Shown here: piece by piece, positions 16,885 through 25,841 of the stretch
How positions within the stretch are numbered: position 1 is the stretch's first letter
Layout of the letters: each line of letters begins with the position of its first letter
Source: JABSSA01 sp039984715
Lineage (GTDB): Bacteria > Pseudomonadota > Alphaproteobacteria > Rhodobacterales > Rhodobacteraceae
Assembly: GCA_039984715.1 (NCBI GenBank)
Contig: JBDWUA010000004.1
Location: 310,001 to 374,000, forward strand
Direction: 5' to 3'
DNA length: 64,000 bases
Made by a program: the position numbers and the translations under genes
The notes under the pieces: generated by a model
Told to the model about the DNA's origin: nothing
The model's database searches: none
Seen by the model: the letters and a program-made list of their open reading frames with translations, nothing else

Positions 16885-18129
16885 GTGCGTGGTTCATTAG
16901 GGCTGGCCGCGTATAAAGCGCTTAAGGCACGTGGCGTTGCGCCTGCATTTTCTCCAACGGGTGAACGACCCGAGGGCGAATTGCTTTGGTTGCATTCCGC
17001 AGAACCGGGCGCGGGCCGCGCGGCGATTGACCTTGCGACCCGAATGGCGCGAACGCGTGACGGAATGACCGTACTTTTAACGTTTCCAGGTGGCGTGTCT
17101 AAAAGTTCCATCGACATGACCAATGCGCGCGAGGTCATTATCGAAACGTTGCCCCGCGAACATCCTCAATCAGTGGATGACTTTTTGAACCATTGGTCTC
17201 CGGATGCGTGCGTGTGGATTTGGGGCGGATTGCGCCCCAACCTTGTTTTTGAATGTGCGGAACGAAACATACCCTTGTTTCTGGTGGACGCTGGCAAGGA
17301 CGGGTTTGATCGGAGAAGAGATCGCTGGTTGCCAGAGGTGCCGCGCCAAGTGTTGACGTGTTTTGAGGCTTGGCTTGCCCGATCCGAAGAGGCGCATTTG
17401 CGGTTGGCGCAGCTGGGGTGCCCTTTGGACCAGATCGAAACTGTCAAACCATTGCAACCCATCGGTCAAACTTTGCCAATAAACGCAGCAGAGGTGGACG
17501 AAGTCCGGGGCGAATTGCGTGGTCGCCCTATGTGGTTGGCACGCATGGTGACACTTGATGAATTGCCAACCGTTTTGTCAGCGCATCGTATGGCAGTGAA
17601 AAGGGCGCATCGTTTGTTGCTGGTTCTCGAACCAAATAGCGCTGACGATATCGACGTCTTTAAAGCCACAGTTGCCAAGGAAAACCTAAAAGCAATGTCA
17701 TGGAGTGACGGCGAAATTCCGTCGGAATCTTGCAGCATTTTATTGGCTGATACGAACGAAGAAACCGGACTGTGGCTTAGCGTGTCACCTGTCTCGTTTC
17801 TTGGGCGGTCTTTAACAGCCGGAGCCAAAGGCACAGATCCTTACGAGGCAGCAGCGCATGGATCTGCGATCCTTTATGGACCGAATGTTGGGCAATATCT
17901 CAATTCTTATTCGCGACTTGCCGAAGTCGGTGCGGCCCGAATAATTTCTGATGATCTGTCGTTGGGAAATGCAGTGTCGCGTCTCATCGCGCCGGATCAG
18001 GCGGCAAGTATGGCGATGGCAGCATGGGATGTCATCACCGTCGGGGCCGCGGCCACAGATCGTGTAATTGAATTGGTCAACACCGCTTTGGACAAAGGTC
18101 GAAAGGACGCCTCTAATGCGAGCGCCTGA
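16885..18129 (+). CDS. Divergent Kdo-transferase-like protein (WaaA/KdtA homologue)
   Basis: A 414-residue GT-B-fold protein resembling 3-deoxy-D-manno-octulosonate transferase, which adds Kdo to lipid IVA. The C-terminal half keeps 'EETGLWLSVSPVSFLGRSL' and 'DPYEAAAHGSAILYGPNVGQY'. However, the N-terminal 'HAxSxGE' motif that carries the general-base Glu appears as 'HSAEPGAGRAA', and the later 'AASTHxGEE' segment reads 'LARMVTLDEL', so key residues are changed. The N-terminal membrane anchor of E. coli WaaA is also missing. The start is GTG at 16885. It overlaps lpxK by 14 bases, tying it to lipid A synthesis. It may be an altered enzyme or an accessory paralogue. Confidence 0.75.
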   Translation: MRGSLGLAAYKALKARGVAPAFSPTGERPEGELLWLHSAEPGAGRAAIDLATRMARTRDGMTVLLTFPGGVSKSSIDMTNAREVIIETLPREHPQSVDDFLNHWSPDACVWIWGGLRPNLVFECAERNIPLFLVDAGKDGFDRRRDRWLPEVPRQVLTCFEAWLARSEEAHLRLAQLGCPLDQIETVKPLQPIGQTLPINAAEVDEVRGELRGRPMWLARMVTLDELPTVLSAHRMAVKRAHRLLLVLEPNSADDIDVFKATVAKENLKAMSWSDGEIPSESCSILLADTNEETGLWLSVSPVSFLGRSLTAGAKGTDPYEAAAHGSAILYGPNVGQYLNSYSRLAEVGAARIISDDLSLGNAVSRLIAPDQAASMAMAAWDVITVGAAATDRVIELVNTALDKGRKDASNASA

Positions 18130-19114
18130 TTTCTGGTTCTCGTCCCCGGAGTCTCCGGCATGGCAGGCACGGGTTTTGTCACCGCTTGGTGCGTTATACG
18201 CAGGTGCTACGCGACGACGGTTGGCATCGGGTCGGTCAGCGAAGGCGGCTGTTCCGCTGATTTGCGTCGGCAATCTGAATGCTGGCGGCGTCGGCAAAAC
18301 ACCAACCGTCATATCAATTGTCGAGATGCTGCGGGATCAATTTCATACGCCGCACATCGTAAGTCGTGGGTATGGTGGGTCATTGAAAGGTCCAGTTGCT
18401 GTCGATCCAGCGCGCCACCAAGCGGATCAAGTCGGGGACGAACCATTGTTGTTGTCCGCGTTTGCGGATGTGTGGGTGGCACAGGATCGCATGGCCGGGG
18501 TTCAAGCCGCTGTTGCGGCTGGGGCCAGTGTCATTGTGCTGGATGACGGTTTTCAAAACCCCGCATTGTCTTATGACGTCTCGGTTGTCGTCGTGGATGC
18601 AGAAGTTGGGTTTGGAAATGGGCGATGCATTCCTGCGGGTCCGTTACGCGAACCGGTTGATGTCGGATTGGCACGTGCAGATTTTCTGATGTCGATTGGC
18701 GACCAAACTGCACAAGACGCGTTTTCATCCCAGACTCAATTGCCGTCTGATCTGCCGCATTTATGCGGTGAATTGATCCCATTAAAAACAGGCATGGATT
18801 GGAATGGAATGCGGGCGATTGCCTTTGCTGGCATTGGACGACCCGAGAAATTCTTCAATACATTGCGTGGATTGGGGGCGACGCTGGTTCGCGCCGAAGC
18901 GCTTGGGGATCACGCGAAACTGTCCTCGGCCCTATTAGGGCGTTTGGAAACAGAGGCTTTGGCGAAGAACGCGCAAATGGTCACAACGGAAAAAGATGCG
19001 GCGCGACTGCCGTCGTCTTTTCGATCAAAGGTCATCACATTGCCTGTGCGGCTGCACATCAAAGACGACGCTGCGTTGATGACTCGTCTGAAGGATTTTG
19101 AACCACCCAAATAA
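18116..19114 (+). CDS. lpxK: Tetraacyldisaccharide 4'-kinase
   Basis: A 332-residue LpxK, the inner-membrane kinase that phosphorylates the 4' position of the lipid A disaccharide. It has the P-loop 'GNLNAGGVGKTPTV', the 'VSRGYGG' loop, 'DEPLLLSA' and the conserved 'VLDDGFQNPAL'. An N-terminal hydrophobic segment around 'VLSPLGALYAGATRRR' fits its membrane association. The frame extends upstream to 18068 inside the waaA-like gene; ATG at 18116 gives the family N-terminus 'MRAPDFW'. Last gene of the operon, followed within bases by a strong terminator. Confidence 0.92.
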   Translation: MRAPDFWFSSPESPAWQARVLSPLGALYAGATRRRLASGRSAKAAVPLICVGNLNAGGVGKTPTVISIVEMLRDQFHTPHIVSRGYGGSLKGPVAVDPARHQADQVGDEPLLLSAFADVWVAQDRMAGVQAAVAAGASVIVLDDGFQNPALSYDVSVVVVDAEVGFGNGRCIPAGPLREPVDVGLARADFLMSIGDQTAQDAFSSQTQLPSDLPHLCGELIPLKTGMDWNGMRAIAFAGIGRPEKFFNTLRGLGATLVRAEALGDHAKLSSALLGRLETEALAKNAQMVTTEKDAARLPSSFRSKVITLPVRLHIKDDAALMTRLKDFEPPK

Positions 19115-19142
19115 AAAACCCCTTCGCCTAGGAAGGGGTTTT
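19115..19142. terminator. Bidirectional rho-independent terminator
   Basis: AAAACCCCTTC (19115-19125) pairs perfectly with GAAGGGGTTTT (19132-19142) across GCCTAG. A-run and T-run flank both sides, so it can stop the lpxK operon on the plus strand and the DsbA-like gene on the minus strand. Confidence 0.92.
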
Positions 19143-19165
19143 CAAATTTCAAAGGCCTGCGAAAA

Positions 19166-19786
19166 TCAGCTGCCTGCGGCCTCATCGATGAGACGCTGCA
19201 TTTCTGGATAAGCCATATTGTTGTGCGTTTGACCATTGATCACAAAGCTTGGGGTGCTTTGGATGCCGTGCTCTTCTGCATTTTCCTGATACCATGCAAC
19301 CAGTGTGCGCAGTTTGTCACCGTCTTGCAGACAGGCTTCGATGCTGTCGCCATCCAGACCCGCGAGACGTCCAATTTTGCGGATTTCGCCGACAATTGCT
19401 GCTGGATCACCACCACCGGCGCGGGCCCATGTTGCTTGGCCATCATACAGCAGATCAGAAATTCCAAAGAACTTTTCAGGTCCTGCACAACGTGCCAAAG
19501 CTGATGCCCAAACACCGAAACGATCAAAATATACTTCGCGGTAAACGAAGTTGATTTTGCCTGTATCAATGTAGTCCGCTTTCAACTTTTTGAAGTTGCC
19601 TTTGTGGAAACTGGCGCAATGTGGGCAGGTGTAACTTGCGTATTCGATGACAGTTACGGCGGCGTCGGGGTTACCAATCTGCATTTCAAGAATGCTGGAC
19701 GTATCGAGATTCGCATCTTGGGCGGTTGCCGCACTGGCAAATGCCATCATTGCGACTACAACAATCGCGCTGAAAAGTCGTTTCAT
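19166..19786 (-). CDS. Periplasmic DsbA-family thiol-disulfide oxidoreductase
   Basis: A 206-residue exported protein. Signal peptide at residues 1-22 ('AIVVVAMMAFASAATAQ'), then a thioredoxin fold with the active site 'YTCPHCASF' and the cis-proline segment 'IQSTPSFVINGQ'. The CPHC dithiol and the inserted helical domain place it with the DsbA-like (Thioredoxin_4) proteins, which introduce or shuffle disulfides in periplasmic proteins. It is four bases downstream of the DUF721 gene and probably co-transcribed with it. Ends at the shared terminator facing lpxK. Confidence 0.9.
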   Translation of the reverse strand: MKRLFSAIVVVAMMAFASAATAQDANLDTSSILEMQIGNPDAAVTVIEYASYTCPHCASFHKGNFKKLKADYIDTGKINFVYREVYFDRFGVWASALARCAGPEKFFGISDLLYDGQATWARAGGGDPAAIVGEIRKIGRLAGLDGDSIEACLQDGDKLRTLVAWYQENAEEHGIQSTPSFVINGQTHNNMAYPEMQRLIDEAAGS

Positions 19787-19790
19787 TTGG

Positions 19791-20297
19791 TCAAGTCCTC
19801 GATTCTGATTTTGACATTATGTTTGTTCCCAATCGTTCCAGCGCCAATCGTAAACCTTCGTCTTCGACGGGGGCTGCCACCTGTTCAGCAGCGCCTTGGA
19901 CGCGTGGATCAGGTGAGGCCGGGGCCATTTTGGGTTTAGGTTGAAACTCAACCTGTCCTTCGGCAAAGCCTGTGGCCGCGGTTTGCGTGATACGAATGCG
20001 CGCAATTGCGTTATATCCATACACACCATTCACTTTGTTCCGCAGCTGTTCCTTTTGCATTTCTAACATAGGTGCGTTTGCACCAGTTGTGAGAAGCGTC
20101 AAGGTCGCGCCCATTCCGTTGCGACCGTAATTGACGTCGACAGGTCGTGCGATGGCGGCGATATCGCTGCCCGCAATCTCGGTCCAATGCGTCAGCAGTT
20201 TGGTTTGCGCAAACCCCTTAGACTCGCTGGCTTTGCGAATGCGCCCTGCAAGAAGCTTGCCGGTTTGTTTAAAACCCTTTGTTGTGGCGCGACGCAT
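19791..20297 (-). CDS. DUF721 (DciA-like) protein
   Basis: A 168-residue protein with the DUF721 domain in its N-terminal half ('LLTHWTEIAGSDIAAIARPV', 'GATLTLLTTGANAPMLEMQ', 'QLRNKVNGVYGYNAIARIRI'). DUF721 includes DciA, which loads the replicative helicase DnaB in bacteria lacking DnaC. The C-terminal part is Pro/Gln-rich and likely disordered. The DciA role is an inference from the family. Divergent from mutY across 88 bases, co-directional with the DsbA-like gene. Confidence 0.8.
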   Translation of the reverse strand: MRRATTKGFKQTGKLLAGRIRKASESKGFAQTKLLTHWTEIAGSDIAAIARPVDVNYGRNGMGATLTLLTTGANAPMLEMQKEQLRNKVNGVYGYNAIARIRITQTAATGFAEGQVEFQPKPKMAPASPDPRVQGAAEQVAAPVEDEGLRLALERLGTNIMSKSESRT

Positions 20298-20385
20298 TTT
20301 GGTGACCTATGTCTCTTGCACTGGTTCCAAACCATAGCGCAACGCGCGGTTCTTGCCAGCACCAAGAATCGAGGGGGCGTAAAAC

Positions 20386-21435
20386 TTGTGTGATCTGAGC
20401 CAAAAGTTACTTGCTTGGTACGACGTGAATGCCCGCGAGATGCCTTGGCGCGTCAGTCCAAGTGACAAACAAAATGGGATATTGCCCGATCCATATCATG
20501 TGTGGATGTCCGAAATCATGTTGCAGCAAACAACTGTTGCTGCCGTGCGCGACTATTTTGTTGAGTTTCTGAACCGTTGGCCGACTGTTCAGGATTTGGC
20601 CGCGGCGGAAGATGCGGACGTTATGGGCGCTTGGGCCGGTTTGGGGTATTATGCGCGTGCGCGGAATTTGTTGAAATGTGCGCGTGTCGTGGTGGCAGAC
20701 TGTGATGGCGCATTCCCAAGGGATCACGCGGTTCTGCTGACATTGCCGGGAATCGGGCCCTATACCGCCAGTGCAATTGCCTCGATTGCTTTCGACGACA
20801 AACAGACCGTAGTCGATGGAAATGTCGAACGGGTCATGGCGCGTTTGTTTGATGAACACACCCCATTGCCGAACGCAAAACCAATTTTGACTGAACATGC
20901 AGGGCGCCTTACGCCCGATACGCGCACTGGTGACTATGCGCAGGCAGTGATGGATCTTGGCGCAACGATTTGTTCGCCGAAATCCCCGGCCTGCGGGATA
21001 TGCCCTTGCATGGCTCATTGCGAGGCGCGCAAGGCAGGAACCGCGTCGATATTGCCCAAAAAGCTGCCCAAGAAGGCCAAGCCGACCCGCCATGGCGTTG
21101 CCTATCTTGCGCGGCATACCGACGGGGGCTGGTTTCTGGAACGGAGGCCGGAAAAAGGTCTGCTGGGTGGCATGTTGGGGTGGCCGGGGTCTGATTGGGT
21201 TGACGCAAAGCAGGAAATCACGACCCGCCCCCCGTTTGATGCCGCTTGGGTCGATGTGGCGGGCGAAGTGCGTCACACATTCACGCATTTTCATCTTATC
21301 CTAACTCTGCAGTACGCAGAAATTGACAAGTATGCGCAGACGGAAAAGGGTGAAATTGTGGGGCTTGACGATTTCCGTCCAAGTGACTTGCCAACCTTGA
21401 TGCGCAAGGCATTTGATTTGGTCAACAAAGCCTGA
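20386..21435 (+). CDS. mutY: A/G-specific adenine glycosylase
   Basis: A 349-residue MutY, which removes adenine mispaired with 8-oxoguanine. It has the N-terminal 'MPWRVS' motif, 'WMSEIMLQQTTVAAV', the helix-hairpin-helix 'LPGIGPYTASAIASIAF' with the catalytic Asp region 'VVDGNVERVMARLF', and a complete 4Fe-4S cluster site C-x6-C-x2-C-x5-C ('CSPKSPACGICPCMAHC'). A C-terminal NUDIX-like domain for 8-oxoG recognition follows ('GLLGGMLGWPGSDW'). The start is TTG at 20386; the family N-terminus begins here and no upstream ATG is in frame. Confidence 0.94.
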   Translation: MCDLSQKLLAWYDVNAREMPWRVSPSDKQNGILPDPYHVWMSEIMLQQTTVAAVRDYFVEFLNRWPTVQDLAAAEDADVMGAWAGLGYYARARNLLKCARVVVADCDGAFPRDHAVLLTLPGIGPYTASAIASIAFDDKQTVVDGNVERVMARLFDEHTPLPNAKPILTEHAGRLTPDTRTGDYAQAVMDLGATICSPKSPACGICPCMAHCEARKAGTASILPKKLPKKAKPTRHGVAYLARHTDGGWFLERRPEKGLLGGMLGWPGSDWVDAKQEITTRPPFDAAWVDVAGEVRHTFTHFHLILTLQYAEIDKYAQTEKGEIVGLDDFRPSDLPTLMRKAFDLVNKA

Positions 21436-21511
21436 CGTTACGTCTGGTCACTCTTGGTGATCAAATAAGGGCCACGATAGATTGGTCGGTAAAGCAAATC
21501 CGGAGTACGCA

Positions 21512-22648
21512 ATGAACGTTGCTGCACAGAACATAAGCTCGATTGGTAAGGCAATTCCCTTCTGGCTTTCGCTTTCGCTTGTTCCCATGGCGATAATTTC
21601 AGCAGTGTATGGCGGTTGGACGATCTTCTTGTTGCCCCTCGTGACTTGGTACCTGTTTGCGATCATCGACTTTTTTGTAGGTGTGAATACCGAAAACGCA
21701 GACCCGCAAACCCCGGACAGTGATCTGTTCTGGTACCGCGCCATAACCCTGATTTGGGCACCAGTGCAGTTTTGCGTGGTGTTTGGAATGATCTGGTACG
21801 TCGCCCCAGCAGAGCATCTGAGTTCCTTTGAAAAGGGCGTCATCTTTTTTGGCATCGGTGTTATTACGGGATCAGTTGGGATTAACTATTCGCACGAGTT
21901 GATGCATCAAAAGCCAAAATCGGAACGTTGGCTCGCGGATATCTTGCTCGCGATGGTGCTTTATTCGCATTTCAGGTCCGAACATTTGCTGGTGCATCAC
22001 CGCTATGTTTGCACACCGCGTGACCCGGTAACGGCGCGGTATGGAGAAAGCTTTTACCGGTTTTACCCACGTGTCCTGAAAGAGTGCTTTGTGTCTGCTT
22101 TTGAAGCGGAAAAAGCGAAGCTTGCCAAAAGAGACATGCCATGGACCGACACGTCAAATCCATTTTGGGTGTATGGCGCGCTGCAACTGGGTTTCTTGAT
22201 ACTGGCGGTTATTGTGGGTGGCTGGTCTGGGTTCGCATTATTTTTGGTACAGGCTGGAACGGCCATCTGGCAGCTAGAGCTGGTCAATTACGTTGAACAT
22301 TATGGGCTGACGCGAAAGCATCTTGGCGATGGAAAATACGAACATGTGCAGCCAAAACATTCTTGGAACGCGGCGCAGCGGGTTTCAAATTGGTTGCTGA
22401 TAAACTTGCAACGCCATTCGGATCATCACTACAAGCCTGATCGGCGTTTCCCGGTTCTGCAAAATTACCAAAATTCCGAAGCGCCCCAACTGCCTTATGG
22501 ATACCCTGTGATGACCATCATAGCGATGTTTCCGACACTTTGGCGCCGTGTCATGAATCCACGGGTCCGAAAGTGGCGGGAAATGTACTATCCAGAGATC
22601 ACAGATTGGCGGCCATACACAAAAAGACTCAACCCGCTTCCGCGTTAG
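21512..22648 (+). CDS. alkB: AlkB-type alkane 1-monooxygenase / integral membrane hydroxylase
   Basis: A 378-residue integral membrane non-haem di-iron hydroxylase. All histidine boxes are present: 'HELMHQ', 'EHLLVHHRYV' and 'LQRHSDHHYKP', plus the AlkB hallmark 'NYVEHYGL'. About six membrane helices precede and separate them. AlkB oxidises medium-chain n-alkanes to 1-alkanols with electrons from rubredoxin; no rubredoxin or rubredoxin reductase gene is adjacent. The second box has Val where typical AlkB has Gly (EHxxGHH), a minor change. Start at ATG 21512 (GGAG six bases upstream) is preferred to TTG 21482. Confidence 0.88.
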   Translation: MNVAAQNISSIGKAIPFWLSLSLVPMAIISAVYGGWTIFLLPLVTWYLFAIIDFFVGVNTENADPQTPDSDLFWYRAITLIWAPVQFCVVFGMIWYVAPAEHLSSFEKGVIFFGIGVITGSVGINYSHELMHQKPKSERWLADILLAMVLYSHFRSEHLLVHHRYVCTPRDPVTARYGESFYRFYPRVLKECFVSAFEAEKAKLAKRDMPWTDTSNPFWVYGALQLGFLILAVIVGGWSGFALFLVQAGTAIWQLELVNYVEHYGLTRKHLGDGKYEHVQPKHSWNAAQRVSNWLLINLQRHSDHHYKPDRRFPVLQNYQNSEAPQLPYGYPVMTIIAMFPTLWRRVMNPRVRKWREMYYPEITDWRPYTKRLNPLPR

Positions 22649-22650
22649 GT

Positions 22651-23469
22651 CTAGTCGCCTAGTTTGGCGTGCACTTCGTCTAAATCGATTTCGCCTATGG
22701 GCATCTTGTTCCCGGGGTTTTCGAAGTCATATTTGAACATCTTGAAGTCACGCTTGTAGATTTCATAGATCAGGTGCATCGAAAGGTCGTCGAAATAGTC
22801 TTCGACCGGGTGCAGACGTTTTGGGCCGTGGCCTTCGCTTTCGTTGAACCGGGGAATTTTGTCCAAAGACACAGGGACAGGTGTTTCGATCGCGTTCAAG
22901 ACATCCTGCATGCCGTCGTTAAATGCTTCTGTCCAAATGATTTTATCGTACCGGCCACCATTCACAATGAACGTCGAAACATGACCAGACATTGCTGACC
23001 AGTGGATATCCGGGTCCATGGGCCGCCGCCAGCGGATCGTATCGCGAGCGAATAACAAAAAACGGCGGAAGGATTTAACTTGGTCGAATTCCTCTTTGCC
23101 ATCCGGGCCGCCGACTTCAATCCCGTATTTCTGCATCAACAGTGGCACCAAGTTTCCGCGATATCGCTTGCCATTGCGTTGAACGCCGCAAATTTTGTCA
23201 AAAAAGCTGGACAGGATGCGCGTGTAAGGATTGCGGACACACGTAAAGGCATAGCTTTTATGTGACTGGACATTGCTGGTTATCTTGGGTTGCGATGCTT
23301 CATGCGCCCATTTGTGCAACCCGTCGTCAGCATCATGAATGTCACCATCAAAAAAGCGGCCGTGATCCGAAAAATACATGATTTGGCCGATGCTGGAGCA
23401 TGCGCATTTTGGAACGACGCGATAGACTACGCTTTCGCTTTCCGTCATCCATGTTCCAGGAAATCCCAT
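22651..23469 (-). CDS. Sulfotransferase family 2 protein
   Basis: A 272-residue protein with both PAPS-binding motifs of the carbohydrate sulfotransferase family: the 5'-phosphosulfate loop 'RVVPKCACSSIGQIMYF' (Lys21) and the 3'-phosphate motif 'FTCVRNPYTRILSSF' (Arg79, Ser87-88). These enzymes transfer sulfate from PAPS to sugar hydroxyls. No membrane anchor or signal peptide, so it would act on cytosolic precursors. It is divergent from a GT14-type glycosyltransferase gene across 135 bases, suggesting that both build or modify one glycan. Its stop lies two bases from the convergent alkane hydroxylase stop. Confidence 0.85.
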   Translation of the reverse strand: MGFPGTWMTESESVVYRVVPKCACSSIGQIMYFSDHGRFFDGDIHDADDGLHKWAHEASQPKITSNVQSHKSYAFTCVRNPYTRILSSFFDKICGVQRNGKRYRGNLVPLLMQKYGIEVGGPDGKEEFDQVKSFRRFLLFARDTIRWRRPMDPDIHWSAMSGHVSTFIVNGGRYDKIIWTEAFNDGMQDVLNAIETPVPVSLDKIPRFNESEGHGPKRLHPVEDYFDDLSMHLIYEIYKRDFKMFKYDFENPGNKMPIGEIDLDEVHAKLGD

Positions 23470-23604
23470 GTTTACTGCCCCTTTGTATTCTACGATCTAG
23501 TTGCCGCACTTTGATAAAAACCAAAGAAAGGCTGTTTATTCAATCATCCGCAAGCTTTATCTCTGTAATCAAAGTAACGTAAACGGGTTCTTAAATCTCA
23601 AAGC

Positions 23605-25182
23605 ATGGCCAAAATTGCCTACCTCTTACTGTGTCACAAGGATCCGACTGCTATCATCAAGCAGGCGGAACGACTGACTGCGGCGGGTGATTTCATCGCG
23701 ATTCACTTTGATGCGCGGGCCGGCGTGGAAGATTATGCGACGATATGTGATGCGCTTGCCAACAACCCCAATGTCGTTTTTTCCAAGAAACGTATCAAAT
23801 GTGGGTGGGGCGAATGGAGTCTGGTCAAGGCAACCTTGATGGCGACGGAAGCTGCTCTTGAAGCATTTCCACGCGCCACACATTTCTACATGCTGTCGGG
23901 CGATTGCATGCCGATCAAATCGGCAGAATACGCGCATCAATTTCTAGATGATAACGACGCGGATTTTATCGAGAGCTTTGATTACTTCGAAAGCAATTGG
24001 ATCAAGACCGGCATGAAGGAAGAGCGGTTGATTTATCGCCATTTCTTCAATGAACGGACAAGCAAAACCTTGTTTTACGCCAGCTACAAGCTTCAACAGA
24101 GGATGGGTCTGACACGGGATATTCCGGCGGATATTCAAGTGATGATTGGCAGCCAATGGTGGTGTTTGCGCCGTCGTACAATGGAATGGGTGGTGAACTT
24201 TACGAAAGACCGTCCGGACGTCATGCGATTTTTTGCGACAACTTGGATTCCCGATGAAACGTTCTTTCAAACGATTGTGCATCATGTTGTCCCCGAAAAG
24301 GAAATCCAAACCCGGACGCTGACATTCTTGATGTTTTCGGATTACGGAATGCCAGTTTCGTTTTACGATGACCATTACGATTTGTTGTTGGGACAGGATT
24401 ACCTGTTTGCGCGTAAAATCAGCGCCGAAGCCGATGATCTGAAACGTAAGCTTGGATTGCTATACGCGGCAAAGGGTGTGCATTTCCAAATATCTGACGA
24501 GGGGCGCAGCTTGTTTACGTTTCTGACCGGTCGTGGACGCATTGGGCGTCGTTTCGCGACACGGTTTTGGGAAACAGAATCGACATTGGGTCGCGACCGC
24601 GAATTGATGATTGTCATTTGTAAAAAGTGGCACGTGGCAAAGCGTTTGCTGGCGCATATCCGGCAAGTCACGAATGTCCCAGCCATCGAATACCTTTTCA
24701 ATGAAGAGCAAACACCGTTGCCTGATCTGGGCGGCATTCAGAAGACGCTGGAAAAACGGACACGTCACAGGCGGGCATTGATGCGGATGTTGTTTGATTA
24801 TTTTGAAACCGACCGCCTGATTGTTTGCATGGACCCCGGCAACCTTGACCTGTTGCAAGACTTTGCAAGCGACCGATCCGTCACGCGCATGCTTGAAGTG
24901 CAATGCCAGTTCGGCGACGATTTCCTGTCTGGGCATGCGTTGCGCGTTGGGTTGGCTGGTGAACAGACGTCACAAGAAACTCTAGATCGATTATTGCCAA
25001 CTATTCGAAACGATATCGCATTTGAAAGTGACCGTATTGGCGATGCAGATTTCGAAGGCCTAAATCGAATCCGTGAAATCGCGGATCTTACAGAAAACGG
25101 CGAAGCGCTTGCCAGTTTCCTATCTGTGACCAGCGAAAAGGGTCATGAAATTGCGAGCCAAGATCACCTTTTCGCGGACTGA
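23605..25182 (+). CDS. GT14-like beta-1,6-N-acetylglucosaminyltransferase with DUF5928-type tail
   Basis: A 525-residue cytosolic protein. Residues 1-280 match the core-2/I-branching (GT14) fold: 'IAYLLLCHKDPTAIIKQ', 'IAIHFDARAGVEDY', 'WGEWSLVKATLMATEAAL', 'HFYMLSGDCMPIKSAEY' and 'GSQWWCLRRRTMEWVV', with 'IPDETFFQTIV' holding the probable catalytic acid. The C-terminal third is the uncharacterised extension I recall as DUF5928 in roseobacters. GT14 enzymes transfer GlcNAc or xylose in beta-1,6 linkage; donor and acceptor are not known here. Start ATG at 23605. The convergent DUF1523 gene ends three bases away. Confidence 0.85.
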   Translation: MAKIAYLLLCHKDPTAIIKQAERLTAAGDFIAIHFDARAGVEDYATICDALANNPNVVFSKKRIKCGWGEWSLVKATLMATEAALEAFPRATHFYMLSGDCMPIKSAEYAHQFLDDNDADFIESFDYFESNWIKTGMKEERLIYRHFFNERTSKTLFYASYKLQQRMGLTRDIPADIQVMIGSQWWCLRRRTMEWVVNFTKDRPDVMRFFATTWIPDETFFQTIVHHVVPEKEIQTRTLTFLMFSDYGMPVSFYDDHYDLLLGQDYLFARKISAEADDLKRKLGLLYAAKGVHFQISDEGRSLFTFLTGRGRIGRRFATRFWETESTLGRDRELMIVICKKWHVAKRLLAHIRQVTNVPAIEYLFNEEQTPLPDLGGIQKTLEKRTRHRRALMRMLFDYFETDRLIVCMDPGNLDLLQDFASDRSVTRMLEVQCQFGDDFLSGHALRVGLAGEQTSQETLDRLLPTIRNDIAFESDRIGDADFEGLNRIREIADLTENGEALASFLSVTSEKGHEIASQDHLFAD

Positions 25183-25185
25183 CCG

Positions 25186-25830
25186 TCAGCTGCGCCAGGT
25201 ATTAAGCCAGCGCTGAAAACGACCTTTGCGTTCAGTAATGGCGTCGCCTGTTGCGTCTAGATTGTCCTGAATTTCTTCGAATGCTGGATCAAGTCGCGCT
25301 GCGCGAAATCTCCGCCAACGTACCCAAATTGCATAGGTAACGACGGCAAACAGGAACAAAACGATAATGTTAACCCACGGAATGGGTTTGCTTACATCTG
25401 GACCTTCAACTGGTTTGATCGAAATGGCATTCGGGAAAATGGAAAAGAACTCATTGCGCCACCCGTAGTGAGTCAGCATGCCCCATTTCGGTGTTTCTGG
25501 TGCCGATTTCAAATCAGCGGATTCCGCTTGAAGGTTTGACGTGTCGAATTTGAAATACGGCGGCCAGCCCCACCCAGTGTCTTCATTGCGGTATACCATC
25601 ACCGAGTTATCGGCGCGGCGGGTTTGAATGAAAAACACGTCTCGGTTTATGGTTGTTGCGTCGTTGCCAGTGTCAGCAGAGGCCCAAAAAATCGAATTTT
25701 CGCCAAAGTCGATGCGTTTTTCGTACGTGTCCGTAACACGGACAATATCACGCTGTGGAAGCGTGTAATGAAAAACCGCCAGAACGATCGTCCAAAATGC
25801 AATCGTGATAACCCAGCCTAAGATACGCAT
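25186..25830 (-). CDS. DUF1523-family membrane protein (last gene of eight-gene operon)
   Basis: A 214-residue protein with one N-terminal membrane segment ('VITIAFWTIVLAVFHYTL'), an approximately 130-residue exported domain with 'HYTLPQRDIVRVTDT' and 'RNEDTGWGWPPYFKFD', then a second membrane segment ('IIVLFLFAVVTYAIWV') and a basic cytosolic tail. This is the DUF1523 layout: a periplasmic domain between two helices. Function unknown. It lies 11 bases downstream of the 86-residue membrane protein gene and closes the operon that starts at 32317. The domain between the helices is the only sizeable periplasmic part of the whole cluster, so it may be the sensing or anchoring face (inference). 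Confidence 0.75.
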   Translation of the reverse strand: MRILGWVITIAFWTIVLAVFHYTLPQRDIVRVTDTYEKRIDFGENSIFWASADTGNDATTINRDVFFIQTRRADNSVMVYRNEDTGWGWPPYFKFDTSNLQAESADLKSAPETPKWGMLTHYGWRNEFFSIFPNAISIKPVEGPDVSKPIPWVNIIVLFLFAVVTYAIWVRWRRFRAARLDPAFEEIQDNLDATGDAITERKGRFQRWLNTWRS

Positions 25831-25841
25831 ACCGATCCCTT

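Noticed and set aside
20407..21294. 295-codon antisense frame opposite mutY
   Set aside because: mutY has full motifs including the iron-sulfur site; the antisense product is featureless and Cys/Arg-rich.
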